From Stratiolaelaps scimitus (Eukaryota; Arthropoda; Arachnida; Mesostigmata; Laelapidae), in NCBI GenBank assembly GCA_019614645.1, contig JABWDB010000004.1:6386001-6450000 (forward strand): a DNA stretch of 64,000 nt, written 5' to 3'. Each line of letters starts with the position of its first letter. Within the stretch, counting starts at the first letter, position 1. The translations under genes were made by a program, and so were the position numbers. The notes under the pieces were generated by a model. The model had not been told where the DNA came from. It worked only from the letters and a program-made list of their open reading frames with translations, and searched no databases. This document shows positions 1-12,734 of this stretch, in pieces.

Positions 1-3000
1 CATAATAAATCTTATTATGGAAGTCGTAATAGCTCCCACTCAATGACCTCAGTTACTATAAATGCTAGATATATATATGTATGATACATTAGGGTAATCA
101 ATATTTATCGTGTGAACAATGTTATGTAATGGCAAAATGTCCGATATTCCGACTGCGTGTGTATTTGAGTCTGTGTCCGAACCGAAATAGCAAACGCTGA
201 ATATACAATTAGTACAAGCGTTCGCCAAGTTATATTTATATTCTTATTGGTCTCAAATTGATATAGCTATACACAGACTTCTTCACGAAACATAACTGCC
301 AGCATTTCTCCCTTTGTTCGGTGCGTTATACGTTCACCTTTGACTTATCCACAAGTCACAACACCTAATTCTACAACAACGAACACTTTGGTCGTTCAAG
401 CTCGGCAAGAAACATTCACACACACATATATGCAATGCATATGCTAAATGTGCCATGTTCATTCTGTATTCTCCGTCTCGCCTGGTGTTGCTGACTAAAT
501 CTGAGATACGGCCATATATGTCGTGAATGTGATCCCCTCGACATAATCTCTCTCTATCTCTCTCTCTCTTTCTCTCTCTATTTCCCTTGTGTTTATGAAT
601 AAGTGTACATAAAGATATCGTCCTATAAATGTATAGCTAGATGCGCCTATTATCTCATCTCGCTATGCGTATCCCTATGATGATGATAATAATCCTACGG
701 CCACTGCTACGGCTAGAATGAAGATTCGCCTCCATTCGCTTGCTATTCTGCGCTTCTACAAGAAACACTACGAAGTCAACTACCACAATACAACTAGCCG
801 TAACATAGAAGCGGTTTGCTTTAACTAAAATTCGGTAGCTATTTGGTTTCAGGTTGGCGGGTCCAGCCTGGATGTTCCTTCTGAACTGCCTATTCTCTCT
901 CTTTCTCTTCCTCTACTCTCCTAGTAGGAACTATTCTGGCGAGAGGTTCAAGAGCTTCGAAACATAAAAGCCTCCGCGATCATTAGCAAAAAAAAAATAA
1001 CCCCAGGAGCACTTGATTCTCCATACAGCAATGGTTGCCCTTCCTTCATAGCGTTTTTGGTTGGCTTATATACTGTAACAACGAACTACAGCGATCGTCA
1101 ATCTATGTGACAATTCACCTCGGGCGTGCCACGTTGGACGCGCATCGAAACGATCTCGGCTGACATGAATCATTAAACCATCAACGCCTTTAAATAAAAC
1201 CCCTGCAGTATTTTAAAATCCGTAAACAGATGCAAAGCCACCACACGGATTAGACAAAAGTCATAATCCAATCCCTATAATGAAGGCTGCCCGACAAGAG
1301 CAGAGAAGACAAAATAATCAGGAAAATGAAAAAAAACCAAGAACAACAACAACGAAGTGTGCATGTATGCGTTGGCGTCCCGCGGCTGTCAGAGTATCTC
1401 ACATGGCCATGGAATGGGTATCAAAAGAAATCTCACAGGAAAATATCGCATGGATGGCACGGGTCTCGTGTATTATTATCATTGTGGTACATTCAAGCTG
1501 CTTTAGGCAGAGTAGAGTGAACGACCGAGTCAGTTAGCTTTAGGTAGATTATTTCGCTGGCAATCGATACGGTGACTATGCCGTGAAAACGTCCACCCCC
1601 TGTGGGGTGACGAGATTCGCAGCATAGGTTGAAAATACAATGTCAAAACGAATACCAGAAACATCAGTGAGAGTCGAGCTGGGATAGATAGAGCCGATGG
1701 CGGTTACAATAATAATAATAATAATAATAACAGTAACTGTACTCGGATGTGTTACCAGCATGAGACGGTCTGCAGTTATCTGGCAAATCACACCCATCAC
1801 GGCAGCATGATCACAGTGGAACTAATATCATAATAAATATATCTAAATGTCCACTGAATGAATACGCCAGTCCGGGAGGCATACCGGCGACCGAACGAAT
1901 ATCTATGTACACCCAATATCAGTCATAGTCGTATGTTTTCTAAGTTGTAATTGTAGTAACAAAAAAAAAAGCTAATAATAATCATGATTATTATTATTAT
2001 TATTGTCGAAAAATGATGAGTGTTCCCCTCCGCCATGGCCTCAGGCGCAGTTCACTTCCCGACGCTATATTCTTACAGGAGTTGTTCAGTCTCGCACAGT
2101 TCCCAAGACACCGCGTTGTCTTCGTTTGTTGTTGCTGCTGCTGCTGTTGTTGTTATCTCGTTATCTCCGTCGTTACAACCGCTGCGCATCTCACTGACCT
2201 GCTCGCTTCTTCAGAGTCAACTGGCTCTCCGTCAATGCTCAGTCTCCTGTCCTGTCTAATAACATCAATCACATCTACATCCACTCGTTGCTTGGTGTCA
2301 CTCCACAATGGGATCTATCTACAGGTAACAGAAACACACAGCCCGACCACTGCAAAGGCGTACGTTGTCCCTCGTGCGCGTGTATTAATAGACGTCCACT
2401 ATTGTGTGCTGACTTTGTGTTGTTCATCTGCTTAATCACGGTCGACTCAATGCGCTACGCAAGATTTACCGTTCGCTTAATGAAATCTACAAAGGTAGCC
2501 AGGTCCATATAGGCATGGGATGGACGCTCGGCGGTAGATATCCGAAAAAGAATATTGAGGACTCTCAAATGGTCAGCATTGCCGAATATAGGTTATATAT
2601 ATATATATATATATAATGTTTTTGTATACTTTTGTTGGTTAGCTTTCACAGGGTAGGCTAAGGAAGGGATAGAATTTCAGTGTTCGACGTTAAGGACTAC
2701 CCCTAATCGAACTATACCATATACGACGGGAACATGGTCAGTTGTCAAGTATATATATATGTCACTTATTCTTCACTTCACGCGCTCGCGTCACATCTGT
2801 CTTGATCATGTCTTGTGTACAGCTACTGCTATCTAGACTCGATATGTGAGAAACCTGTTCCACTTTGTTGATTGAACAACTTCGCCTTACTGTTAACTTA
2901 TTTCGATCTATATTTTCTTACTGATGCTGCTGCTGCTGTTGTTGGTGTTGCTGCGCTGTGTGTGCTGCTACCTATCTGCTATCTATATGTGTTTGTCTCT

Positions 3001-3038
3001 ATCTCTCTCTGTTTGTGTGTGTGTGTGTGTTGAGGTCT
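1..3038. other. Gene-poor left flank
   Basis: I see no supportable gene here. The stretch holds a (CT)n tract near 547-580, an (AAT)n run near 1709-1730, an (ATT)n run near 1988-2005, (TA)n near 2593-2614 and a CTG/GTT-rich tract at 2922-2960. The last is probably the 3' untranslated continuation of the glutamine-repeat exon that ends at 3039. Open frames on the plus strand near 2000-2435 are read through simple repeats and resemble nothing. Confidence 0.6.
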
Positions 3039-3892
3039 TCAATGTCGTGGCTGCTGATAATAGTGGGCGAGATGCTGAGGAGGCGGATGCAGCGGAATCT
3101 GTAGCTGATGCTGAAGATGCTGTTGCTGAACAACTGCGGCCGCTGCGTGATGATGCAGATGTTGCTGTTGTTGCTGTAGAAGCGCCTGTTGTTGATGCTG
3201 GAGCACATGCAGCTGGCTTACTTGCTGATGCTGTTGCTGTTGTTGTTGCTGTTGCTGTGCCTGTTGCTGCTGTTGTTGTTGTTGCTGCTGCTGCTGTTGT
3301 TGCTGTTGTTGTTGAGCAGAAGCGACCTGTTGTTGAGCAGCAGCCGCTGCCGCTGCAACGACTTGTTGCTGCTGCTGCTGTTGTTGTTGTGTTTGAGCCT
3401 GTTGTTGTTGCTGTTGCTGTTGAGGGTGCGCCTGCTGTTGTCGTTGCTGCTGTTGCGCTTGCGAATGCTGCTGCTGTGCTTGCTGCTGAAGTCCTGCAGC
3501 TGCCACGTCCTGCCTTTTGCCAGGACACACCTTGTTGTGTTGATAAATTCCGCTAGGATAGGCGGTTCGGTAATCGCAGCTTTTGCATTTGTACGGCTTA
3601 CCACCAATGTGCGTACTCATGTGATATTTGAGATTGTTGCGATTGCTGAAAGTTTTCGCGCAGTGCGTACACGAGTAGGGCTTCTCCGGCGCATCAGGAC
3701 CTAAGCCAGCGAGGGGACCGCGTCGCGCTGCGGTCGTTGGCGTTCGTTCGCCGCTCGAGCCGTTCGTCGTACCGGTGTTGCCGCCATTGCTGGTGGACGC
3801 AGTGGAACCGCCTGTGGACTTCTTCGGCTGTACTGGCAACAGGGTCAAACCAAACGGATTGGACTCGAGAAGGCGCGAGATTTCCGCCAAGG
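3039..3892 (-). CDS. Alternative terminal exon, two C2H2 fingers plus long polyglutamine tail (unit 1)
   Basis: Terminal exon of about 284 residues counted from the splice junction. The acceptor reads TATTTTCAG with AG at 3893-3894, and the exon begins with the last two bases of a codon. Order: a linker rich in Ser, Thr, Gly and Asn (about 1-70); finger 1, YSCTHC...HMSTH (about 74-96), with a normal 12-residue spacer; finger 2, YKCKSC...HNKVC (about 102-124), whose last ligand is Cys (C2HC); then about 150 residues dominated by Gln with Ala and His, ending HLAHYYQQPRH. The Gln run is coded by mixed CAG and CAA. Finger sequence suggests DNA binding in the nucleus; the Gln tail could act as an interaction or activation region (inference). 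No similar tail exists in the other units. It is the most distal unit seen. Confidence 0.85.
3040..3500 (-). repeat. Coding CAG/CAA (polyglutamine) repeat tract
   Basis: On the plus strand this is an interrupted CTG/TTG/GTT tract. It is coding on the minus strand as Gln with scattered Ala, His and Val. The same tract creates several long spurious open frames on both strands (poly-Leu, poly-Val, poly-Ala/Thr, poly-Asn/Ser). The mix of CAG and CAA should make it less prone to slippage than pure CAG. Confidence 0.85.
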
Positions 3893-4326
3893 CTGAAAAT
3901 ATAGACACGTTAAAAATACAGCGTTAGCGTGACAATGAGTTGAATTTCGCCCAGCAAACATTGCATCATGGGTATTCGTGGGTGTGTTGCGCCTCATTAC
4001 TTCATCCCGGCTATCCTGTATCGTTGTGCGAAGCAAATGCTCGGTGGACGAGCAACGAGTACCGTTTCTGCCTGAGACGAAAGAAAAAGATTACGCCAAT
4101 TTGTGCCAAACATTTTGTAGTTTATTGTCAAATTGACTAAATGACAGTTAACGAGACCGGTGGACTGGCTGATAGCGTCATGAACATGTCCTGGATAGTA
4201 CCGGTTGCATACGGGAACTACTGCATGCGACACGTTCATTGTCCTCACCTGAAACAACAGACGTCGGGTTAGGTCGGCTCGACAACGTTTGGGGTCAACA
4301 GGTCTACGCACACCATAAAGTAGGGA

Positions 4327-4365
4327 CAATTATATATACAGAAAATTATTCTGTATATATAATTG
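4327..4365. repeat. Perfect 17-bp inverted repeat (hairpin)
   Basis: Arms 4327-4343 and 4349-4365 are exact reverse complements around a 5-base loop. The arms are AT-rich with a CAG/CTG core, so this is more specific than a plain (TA)n run. Function is unknown. Confidence 0.85.
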
Positions 4366-6364
4366 ACATTTGGGTCAAGAGACCTGTATCAACTGAACTG
4401 GCTAATAGGCTTTGTTGATAAAAATAAAATTCAAACAGAACCATGGAACGCCATACTTCTGAGTGCGCTAACCGTATAAGTTGAATTAAGTCATCATGCA
4501 TCACAGTGGTATTTAATGCAACGTATTTGATTTCGAAGAGATCTAGAGAAAGTGAGAAAAACGAAGTTCTATTTACAGTTCGACAATGGGTACTTTATTT
4601 ATTTACTTCTAAATATGCACCACATGAAATATAAGAATATTTATTATTGTCATTATTATTATTATTATTATTATTAAGCAACATTGTCCATTTTCATTGC
4701 TTTCGAACAACGTTCGCTCCACAGTGTGAATGCATACTCATTATGATATATGGTATCGTATATATAACATAATAATAATAATAATAATAATAATAGTAAT
4801 AGTAATAATAATAATTGATAAATCACTACACATGATAGGAAGGTCCAATTCATCATTGCTCGCCTCGGCTCCCTCCCGGTTTTCTCAGCGTAGGTGCACT
4901 CATCCACCAGGTTGATGTCCGTGACCTCCTTGCTCATGTATGCATTTCTCCTAATCATTAATCTGCATATTGTCTGCACGTCTTTCTGTCCGCGTACAGG
5001 TTATTCGGCCTGTGTGCGGGGTGTCGATAGTTGTCACGCATCTCTGCTACTGAACCGGACCTCGTCGGACCTCGACCACACTGCTCGGTGACGCCACAAT
5101 ATTCCCCCTCCAAGGATGGGACCCAGCCCCCAAGCCGAACTGAGCGGACTGATTAGGACTGGTTGTTTGACGATCCAGTAGACATAGAGAGCAGTTCCGA
5201 GGCACTTCACCTGCTTTTGAAAAATGTAGCGTTTTTTTTTTGTTGTTGTTGTTGTTGTAAATCTATGGTATTTATTCACTCGTTCGCACGCCTGATTTCG
5301 TTTTGGTTTGTGTGCTGTGTGAACACGGGATCAATATCAGTGATTCAGCATTAAGGGATGGGACCGGGGAACGTCTGTCGCTTGTGGTTCAGTCAAACTG
5401 ACGCTGACGTTCATGTCGTGAACGTTCATGTTCTCGTCCTAATCCCTATCCTAGTAATAATAATAATAATGAGGTCCATTCGCGTTTGTTGTGTTCCCAC
5501 AATATATATATATATATCTCGCACACAACTCGAACTCTGATAGTTATATCTCGTAGTATAGCACAGTTGTCTCTGGACGTATGCTTACTCAGTCACACGC
5601 TGTTTGTTCGCGCGTGTCTGAGTATGTGTGATAAGGGTCCTTTGTTCCGACGTTGGGCCATACAATCAGTCACTCACTTACCGAGCCGGCCACCGCTCGA
5701 TCGTGCTGTGCTGATAATTAGAGAGCGATAGAGGAGTTGGACACATTCAATCCGTTGGAGGGTTTGCCCGCAGCTATCGGCTGGCCAAATGTATATATAT
5801 GTGTGTATATATATATACATTTGACCAACTTTATATAATGTATCGATTGTTTGTTTGTCTGTCTGATCCATTTCTGAGCTGTAACCATTATAGTCAGATA
5901 CGCGTCAGGTCTACACCTTACGCGCACATTGTGTTCTCTCTCAAGAGAAGCCCTTGTCCTCTTATGTAAATACAATAGCAAGATAGCTAATTGTATTTCC
6001 TGTCTGTAGTTTTTCGTAATATCGTACGTTATTACTTTCCCTATGTTATCGTTGCAATAGTTGAAGCAGTAGTTCCTAGTTAGTAAGGCACGAAATAGGT
6101 ATGGCGGACCGCCCGCCTAGGCATTGCATTTCATTTTCAATATCGTTCCCCAACCGTTCTCGTGTCGGAGACGGCGAGCCGGACCGAATGGCACTTTTGG
6201 TTATGTCTTCTCAATAATGATATGCACTGTCGCGAAATTTATTTTAGAAAGCTCATCATTATCAAAGGAATATCTAATACACCATTATTATGACGTGTCC
6301 GTCACGTTCCCTCTCGCGCGCTCTTGGCGCTATAGCCCACGCTTTTTATATTCTGGTCTCGAGT

Positions 6365-6396
<32 letters not shown>

Positions 6397-8448
6397 GTTG
6401 ATCTCCAATCGGTGTACCGCAAATTGGAGTTCAAAGAGTATTATGTCACATGCTTCGGACTGGTGGTAACGACAGCACGAAGTTCATAATCCATTGTTAC
6501 ATCTTCGTAGCGTTTACTATAATGTCCACCACTTTAGACAAAAATTAAGTACGGCAATGAATTACAGAGGCTCAAACTGGGTCCGCCTTTTGATGAGGTC
6601 TACAGTAACAACCAACGCCAACACTATATATTTATATATATGCATGGCGAATGCGCTGTCATTTCAATATTCACTGCTGCTCTTTGCCATTTGATAGAAC
6701 CGGTTCATTGTGCGAGTCAACCCTCCTTTTGATTTATCTAGACGGCGACCTAAGAACAAATCGACTTGAATTGTAGGACTCGTGATAAAATGACGCGACG
6801 GCTACTGACGGCGGACTGGCGTGGGCATCGTCAACCACTTCACTCATTGATGCCGCTTGCTTCGTTACCCAATTTAAATTACGGAAATACCAAAAAAAAC
6901 CCAATTGCATTGTAGTGCAAAGCAAGGCTACGAGGCAATGAGACGCGACACGTAGATCCATTTGCTGCATCTAATTGGAATCAACATATATATATATTCG
7001 CTCTCGAATACAACAAAGGCGTTTATTCGTTTCTCGAAATCTACTATATTATTTCTATCCCATTCCGCTTATAGGCATACACATCCACAATATTACTCTG
7101 TCCCACTCTATTTTCTTGTACACATGTCGTCGTATTGGCTGCATCCCGCCATCATAGCTTAAAATTAAAAGCATAATTATGATACAGCATGCCACGGAGA
7201 GAAGTCGTCGAATGAAGACATGAGAAGAGAGATAAGAGCGCGGGTTTGGGGGGTGGGGGCTCTGAGACAAAACACCATGAATTCGCATCTCCTAACTCGT
7301 TCTTACAAACGCTTAAAAAGCGCGCAACAAAAAATCATAGTAAATTTGATCGAGATATTATTCGTGTAAATGGCCCATCTGTCTGACCATAGTTAGCTAA
7401 GCTGAATTTGCTGTAAACGTGTCGTGTCGTCTTCGAAATTGAATCTGACCCACGCGACTGTGACATCACCACCCATGGAAAGGTGACGTCCGTATCGTCG
7501 TTCGGATATCGATCAGTCTGCCCATTTTATTCTGATATTCTGAGCTCAGTAGTCGAATGCATATGGGTCTTCACAGCTTAAGATATTTGTCTAGCAGGGC
7601 CAAAATATGTTATTCGGAACTAGGAACTCGGATCGCCTTGATTAGCCACCACTTAGCAATGGCATTAGGTTGGCGGACCTTCTGTTGCTGGGTGGTCTGA
7701 GTTCAGCTGATAGTTATCTGTGCAATACAGATCAAAGTGAAAACACAAATTACCTCGTTGTGGTTGACTATTCGTAGGATTCTTCGCAGAATATAAGGAG
7801 ACGTGCTAGACTGTTTGAGATCAACGGAATTGGTTCAATAGAAAGGATGTCCCTAGACGTTCTGCCGCCTAAGCCGACCTATGAATACGTCTATACTAGG
7901 CTTGTGGCAGATCTTCGTCCTCCAAGCACAGGCAAGCGAGTTTTGAATATCTCAAAGACAAACAGTGTATCTCGTCATCGTTCATGAAATCGATGAAAAA
8001 CGCTAAATCGCTCAGCTATCCCAAACGCCAAACGAAGAGCGACGCCATAGCCAGCGCTTAAGAGGCGCTAACGTGAAGTATTGTGCACCTATAGCAACAT
8101 ACTCGAATTTTTTTGGCGGTATAAAATAATATAGATAGCCGTGAGGATATCCACAAAAAATGACAAAAAAACACACACACACACATCACATACAGGACAT
8201 AGTGAACAAATGGAATGGTATTCAAAATCACGATTCGTTCATAATTGAACCAGCCGCAGGAGGAGGGCAACGTTGTAGTGGTTGTTGGCTGCAGTTACCA
8301 CGAGTATCGCGGCTTCGTCAAAGCTATTAGCTCGTCACAGGACTCCCCCTCCTGCCGATCTCTCTCTCTCTCGCTCTATACAGCATGTGCCGATCTTTCG
8401 TTGACTAAGAATGGATACATTGACGACTCCTCACCTCGGTTGAAATCG

Positions 8449-8466
8449 CTTTGTTTCGAAACAAAG
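8449..8466. repeat. Perfect 18-base palindrome
   Basis: CTTTGTTTCGAAACAAAG is its own reverse complement with no loop. It could be a dimeric protein-binding site or chance. Confidence 0.8.
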
Positions 8467-10292
8467 TGAAAAACGTACACAAAGACACGAAGCAGATCTT
8501 CTGATGACAGACACATGTTTAATTTACTTTGGCATAACATAGGACGCGTCCCCAAATTCTGCGACACACCAATACTTTGTGGACCCGTCTGTCAAAATCT
8601 GTGTACGTGGGTGTGTGTGTGTGTGATTGTGTTCCAAATGTCTGTATATAATATATACTGACGATATCTGAATGCCATACATTTCAACTCCATGCTAAAG
8701 AGCAATGAGCATGTATCTATATATATATATATATATACGTTGGATTCACGGCTCATAAATCTTCTGACAGAATTAGTATCATTGTGTCGAGGTCGTAGCC
8801 TCGCAAGTCTTCCGTACGTGGCATTTCTCTTAACGGCAGCCAAATTGTTTTGCAGCTATGGCACACACATTACTGACACCAGTGTTAATTAAATCATTAA
8901 GTAATTATTAAGTATTTGTATGCATTCGTTACTCAGGACGTCGTTCGATACAGCTTCACAAGATGCAGCAATTCAGTTAACGCGCATTCATACTCAACGA
9001 ATACACCACAATATATAGATTTACGTCCTCGAAATTGTTGACATACGCCTACGACCTCACCTCTCTCATTCATTCTTAAAGACATGCATGCGGCATCAAC
9101 TGACGCTTCCAGCCGTTCAAGGCTCGTAGACTTCTATCCTAAGAATCTGGTTCATGTAATTATGGTGTTGTTGCAAAATAGAAATTCACTCTCGTGTAGT
9201 GTCCTCCTTCGATATTTTTGTATTCGGAGACGACGCGTCTATTTCTCGTTCCTATTTTGGGTGCACCGTTTCATCGTCTCGCAGAATAATGCCAACAATA
9301 GTATTTTCGGTATTAGCATTTAAGTTCATTGGAAGCTTTAATGATATGGATTCTTAGTCCACATGCTCCGGCCGTACGCTCCCCCGGGCCGGAGGTTTAT
9401 GTGGTCACTTCCGGCAGACACTAATCCATGCGATCGACTTCGTTCTATGGTCAGTCATGTCTGTGGCGGAATCCTCGAGGTTTCTGGCCCCGTCCAACTG
9501 TTGAGCCTGCCCTGCGACTATACACCTTTTGCACATTTATACATCCCGCATAATTCACTCAGGGACACATCATTTGCTTAATTACACCCCCCCCCCGCCC
9601 CATCTTCTTCCCTAATCATCAACAAATTATCCCCGTATGGTCTACTTGGCTGTCCTTCGCTCAGTAATTATCGCTAACCTCGTAGATGAGCGACATCAAG
9701 CATTCGTCAATACACTATCGAGTCGACAAGATATATTGATGTTGAATACAACTAGAGGAAATAAGCTGTGTGATACGGTTGGCGTAGCGTCGTAGTCTGG
9801 TATAGATATGCGTTTATAGTCGTCACAGGTTGCTCTCTCATGAGTCATTATGTATTGTTATCTTCATCTAAGGAAAATCTATCAAACATTGCGTTCAGGT
9901 TTCGTTGCCCTCGTTCTATGCCCTGCTCTGCTGTTGTCAATGTCGACTCGAAGCGTACAGTGGCTACTGGCAAACGCTCGTGCTCAAGGTCTCATTTTGA
10001 ATGAGTGCTGCTCCTCACGGCTCGGCAATGCGCGCTAGATGTAAGCACGAACGTAGCTGGTGCATGGATGGGAGTACATCACAACGGTGAGAAACAGAAA
10101 AAAAAGGCATCAAAAACAGCCCTTCACAGGGCTGGACGGGGCTGAGCCGCGCTCCGACGGAGCCCAAGCGCAGTCCAGCCAGAGAACTAGATCAGCGGGT
10201 ATGATGCTAGATGTCGCCCCGACGCGCGTGTCACCCGAAGCTCGCATGCTGTTGTTGATCGTGGAGGCGCGTGCGCGATTACGAATCGTCAG

Positions 10293-10528
10293 CTAGACAA
10301 GTGGCGATATCTGGCACATGTGCTTTGCTTTGATGTGACTCTTCAGGTGCTCGAGTCTCGAGTACTTCATCTCGCATTGGCTGCACCCGTACGGCTTCTC
10401 GCCCGTATGCTTGCGGACGTGCCGGTCGAGATCGTACTTTCGGAAACATCGGTAATCGCAGTACGGGCACTCGAAGCGCGCCTGCACAAGCCGCCGCAGG
10501 AACTCGTCTTCGCCAGCAACGATGCCAC
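10293..10528 (-). CDS. Alternative terminal exon, two C2H2 fingers (unit 2)
   Basis: Short terminal exon of about 78 residues. The acceptor reads TTGCGTAG with AG at 10529-10530, and entry is in the shared phase. A linker of about 17 residues (GGIVAGEDEFLRRLVQA) leads into finger 1, FECPYC...HVRKH (about 19-41), a classical TGEKPY linker, and finger 2, YGCSQC...HIKAKH (about 47-71). It stops soon after, at ISPLV. Both fingers have complete Cys2His2 ligands and normal spacing, so this is a plausible DNA-binding tail. The polypyrimidine tract is weak for such an acceptor. The open frame extends upstream into an (ATT)n intronic repeat, so an apparent ATG at 10682 is not the real start. Confidence 0.85.
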
Positions 10529-11380
10529 CTACGCAATGGTTGTGTATGATATGATAATTAGTGGCGGCACAAGCATTATTGTTGATACACACGCATATTA
10601 TAATAATTGCTATTATTATTATTATCTTGTAATTGCAATGACAATGACGATTATTAAAGTCAAATATATGAATGAATAACAACTGCTCGTTATGTTAATT
10701 AGAGGGAAATCCATTGTTAGCATGAAAGAAAGGCCGATTATACCAGCGTCAAGTGACAGACGATATTCACACACGCCTGCAGCAAGTTCGCATCCCTATT
10801 AATAAAGGCTTCATTCACACGTTTTGTTTATTTTCATTGACAACCACATTTTCCCTTTGGGGATAGAGGACGACCCGATTTCACCCGCGTCTCGATCTCA
10901 CGCGCCGTCGAATCCCGTCTACACGTACGCGTTGGCGTGTGTCATCCGATGCAAGATCTGTAAGAACACCAACAAGTTATCACAAGCGGACATACATTTC
11001 ACTCGGAACGCAGCAACAAAAACAACAATACGATTCGAACGTCTATATCAACTCTTCAACGGTTCTCTCTCTATCTGATCGTGCCAGATCATACGGCGGT
11101 AGACTTGGAAGCATGATTAATTAATGAACCGATGGCTGCATTGCGTAAGAACACGACGATGTGTATTTTGTACAATACACTGCGACGGTTTATTTACATT
11201 CATCCTTCGTGTATACTGATAGATCAACTAGTTCGCGTAGATCCTTTGTATCCTTTACATATTTCATTGTATGTATAGATATTGTGTTTTATTTTTATAT
11301 TAAGCAGTCATCTCTTGCATCTGTCTTCACTGTCATGTAATAATATATCTATATATATTATCGTCAAATATAAGGCTATA

Positions 11381-11432
<52 letters not shown>

Positions 11433-11677
11433 TATCAGACTAAATAACAAATAAATAGCTTTGTATGCGGCGCAACTTAAATAAAATAAAATGTGACTAT
11501 CGATTTGATTGACTAGTCCTGTTGGCGCGTCCAATTCGAAGGCGGTAGCGGAACTGCAAATAAAAAACGAACCGTCAAAGGATTAGGTTAGGTTAAACAA
11601 AGGAAAATGTATTGGCCTTGCTGCTTTCAATATCGGCTAAACTAACGGGTTAAAACAAAGGTTTTTTTTAGTATGAG
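10529..11677. other. Spacer between unit 2 and the mariner relic
   Basis: It holds an (ATT)n run near 10598-10625 and the (TA)n block at 11376-11432. A plus-strand frame near 10824-11078 contains CKIC but no matching His pair and is not convincing. Confidence 0.5.
11376..11432. repeat. (TA)n microsatellite, imperfect
   Basis: About 57 bases of alternating TA with a few interruptions (TATTTATA, TATGTATA). Confidence 0.9.
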
Positions 11678-12124
11678 TTAGAGGCATGTAGCGCTTTTAT
11701 TTATCCACTGGTCCCAGAGTTCTCGCAGCCTTCTGACGGCTAGGTATGCACCATTTCTATTGCCATTTATAACTTCCTTTATTTCAGGCCTCTCGGAGCA
11801 AATCGATGGTTGCATACCTTTGGCCATCTATAGCCCTCTTTAAATGATGGAAGCAATCTTAGTCATACGGGCTTAATGCGGGGGGACGCCGCCGCTCAAT
11901 CTTGTTGGCCTTAAGCCAGGACGTAATTTCATCCCAACGATGTGCCCTAGCATTGTCATCAAGCAGCCACACTCGGTGCTTCCTATTGTCATGCCAGTTA
12001 TTCATGACTCCCTTCATGAACTCGGCAAAATGGACTCGGCTCGATATCTCGAGTCAATTTTTGCTTTCGGGCCCAAAATCTCATAGTAGCAAAATTCCGT
12101 TGAAATCTGTGGCAAGTGCCACCA
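11678..12124 (-). pseudogene. Decayed mariner/Tc1-like transposase fragment
   Basis: Conceptual translation on the minus strand, across at least two frame changes, gives the C-terminal part of a mariner-type DDE transposase. It begins WWHLPQIS...CYYEILGP. It continues (other frame) GVMNNWHDNRKHRVWLLDDN then ARAHRWDEITSWLKANKIE, then PPALSPYD followed by a stop where the family has Tyr or Phe. Further traces follow: LKRAIDGQRYATIDLLREA and LWDQWINKSATCL. The LLDDNARAH and PPALSPYD blocks correspond to the (H)DNARPH and PPYSPD(L) motifs holding the second and third catalytic acids. Stops and shifts show it is dead. Which mariner subfamily it belongs to is not resolved. Confidence 0.75.
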
Positions 12125-12500
12125 TTAGATTTCAAAGGAATTTGTTATCTCAAAAGATAGAATAGAAGGCTTCTAGACCCTTCTATTCGAATAGAGAGCC
12201 AACAAAAATCGGAACTGCTCCCATAGAATGAACCTAATAAAAACGACACCGGGGATGAATGGATACGCAATATCTAACGATCCAACAACGGCATGCTGGG
12301 GCAGCGTCATCTGTACAGTTAACGTTCTGATCAAGTCATTCGTCGCATTAGTGTTAAATAAGGTGTGTATGGTCACGATTCTGCCGAACTACTAAAAATA
12401 TATATTTCAAAATAATTTGGAGCAATGAGGTTGCTCACGGAAGTTGGTAATCTCAGATAGTGTTAAGAACGTGTAACGATATATATATATATATATATAT

Positions 12501-12698
12501 ATTGGTAGGTAATTATAGTGATGTTAGGAGTCAATTTCGTTGGTTAACTGGCGATCGAGGTAATATATATATGTCGATCGCAAGTTAACCAACTAACCAG
12601 CACTACCGTGGACGTTGAATGTTGGCTATGGGTCAGCCCGGAAAATTTCAGTTAACCAACTAAATTGACCCCTAAAATCATGATAATTACCTACCAAT
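12501..12698. mobile_element. MITE-like element with long terminal inverted repeats
   Basis: A 198-base element. Its left end (12501-12550, ATTGGTAGGTAATTAT...) is the reverse complement of its right end (12649-12698, ...ATAATTACCTACCAAT) with only a few mismatches over about 50 bases. A second, internal inverted repeat (about 12539-12558 with 12576-12595, one mismatch) shares the GTTGGTTAAC motif, so the element can fold into a complex cruciform. There is no coding capacity, which fits a non-autonomous DNA transposon. The left end abuts a (TA)n run, so a TA target site is possible but cannot be proven. It lies 36 bases past the stop codon of unit 3, so it probably sits in that 3' UTR. Confidence 0.75.
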
Positions 12699-12734
12699 CG
12701 CAAAAAAAAATCAGCCAGAGAACTCGTGTGAAAA

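Larger units (their letters stand above)
3893..10292. other. Spacer between units 1 and 2
   Basis: No zinc-finger exon was found on either strand. Contents: a 39-base hairpin at 4327-4365; an (ATT)n run near 4653-4676 and an (AAT)n run near 4770-4815; (TA)n at 6363-6391 and 8716-8739; an 18-base palindrome at 8449-8466. A weak acceptor (CTGTTGTTTCAG, AG at 4249-4250) is followed by a 23-codon phase-compatible frame and an AATAAA near 4122-4127. That frame is too short to be distinguished from chance. Confidence 0.5.

Noticed and set aside
2924..3704. Long plus-strand and other-frame minus-strand open frames made of Leu, Val, Ala/Thr or Asn/Ser repeats.
   Set aside because: They are other-frame readings of the CAG/CAA glutamine tract of unit 1.
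10824..11078. Plus-strand frame containing CKIC followed by a His.
   Set aside because: No second His at finger spacing; coincidence.
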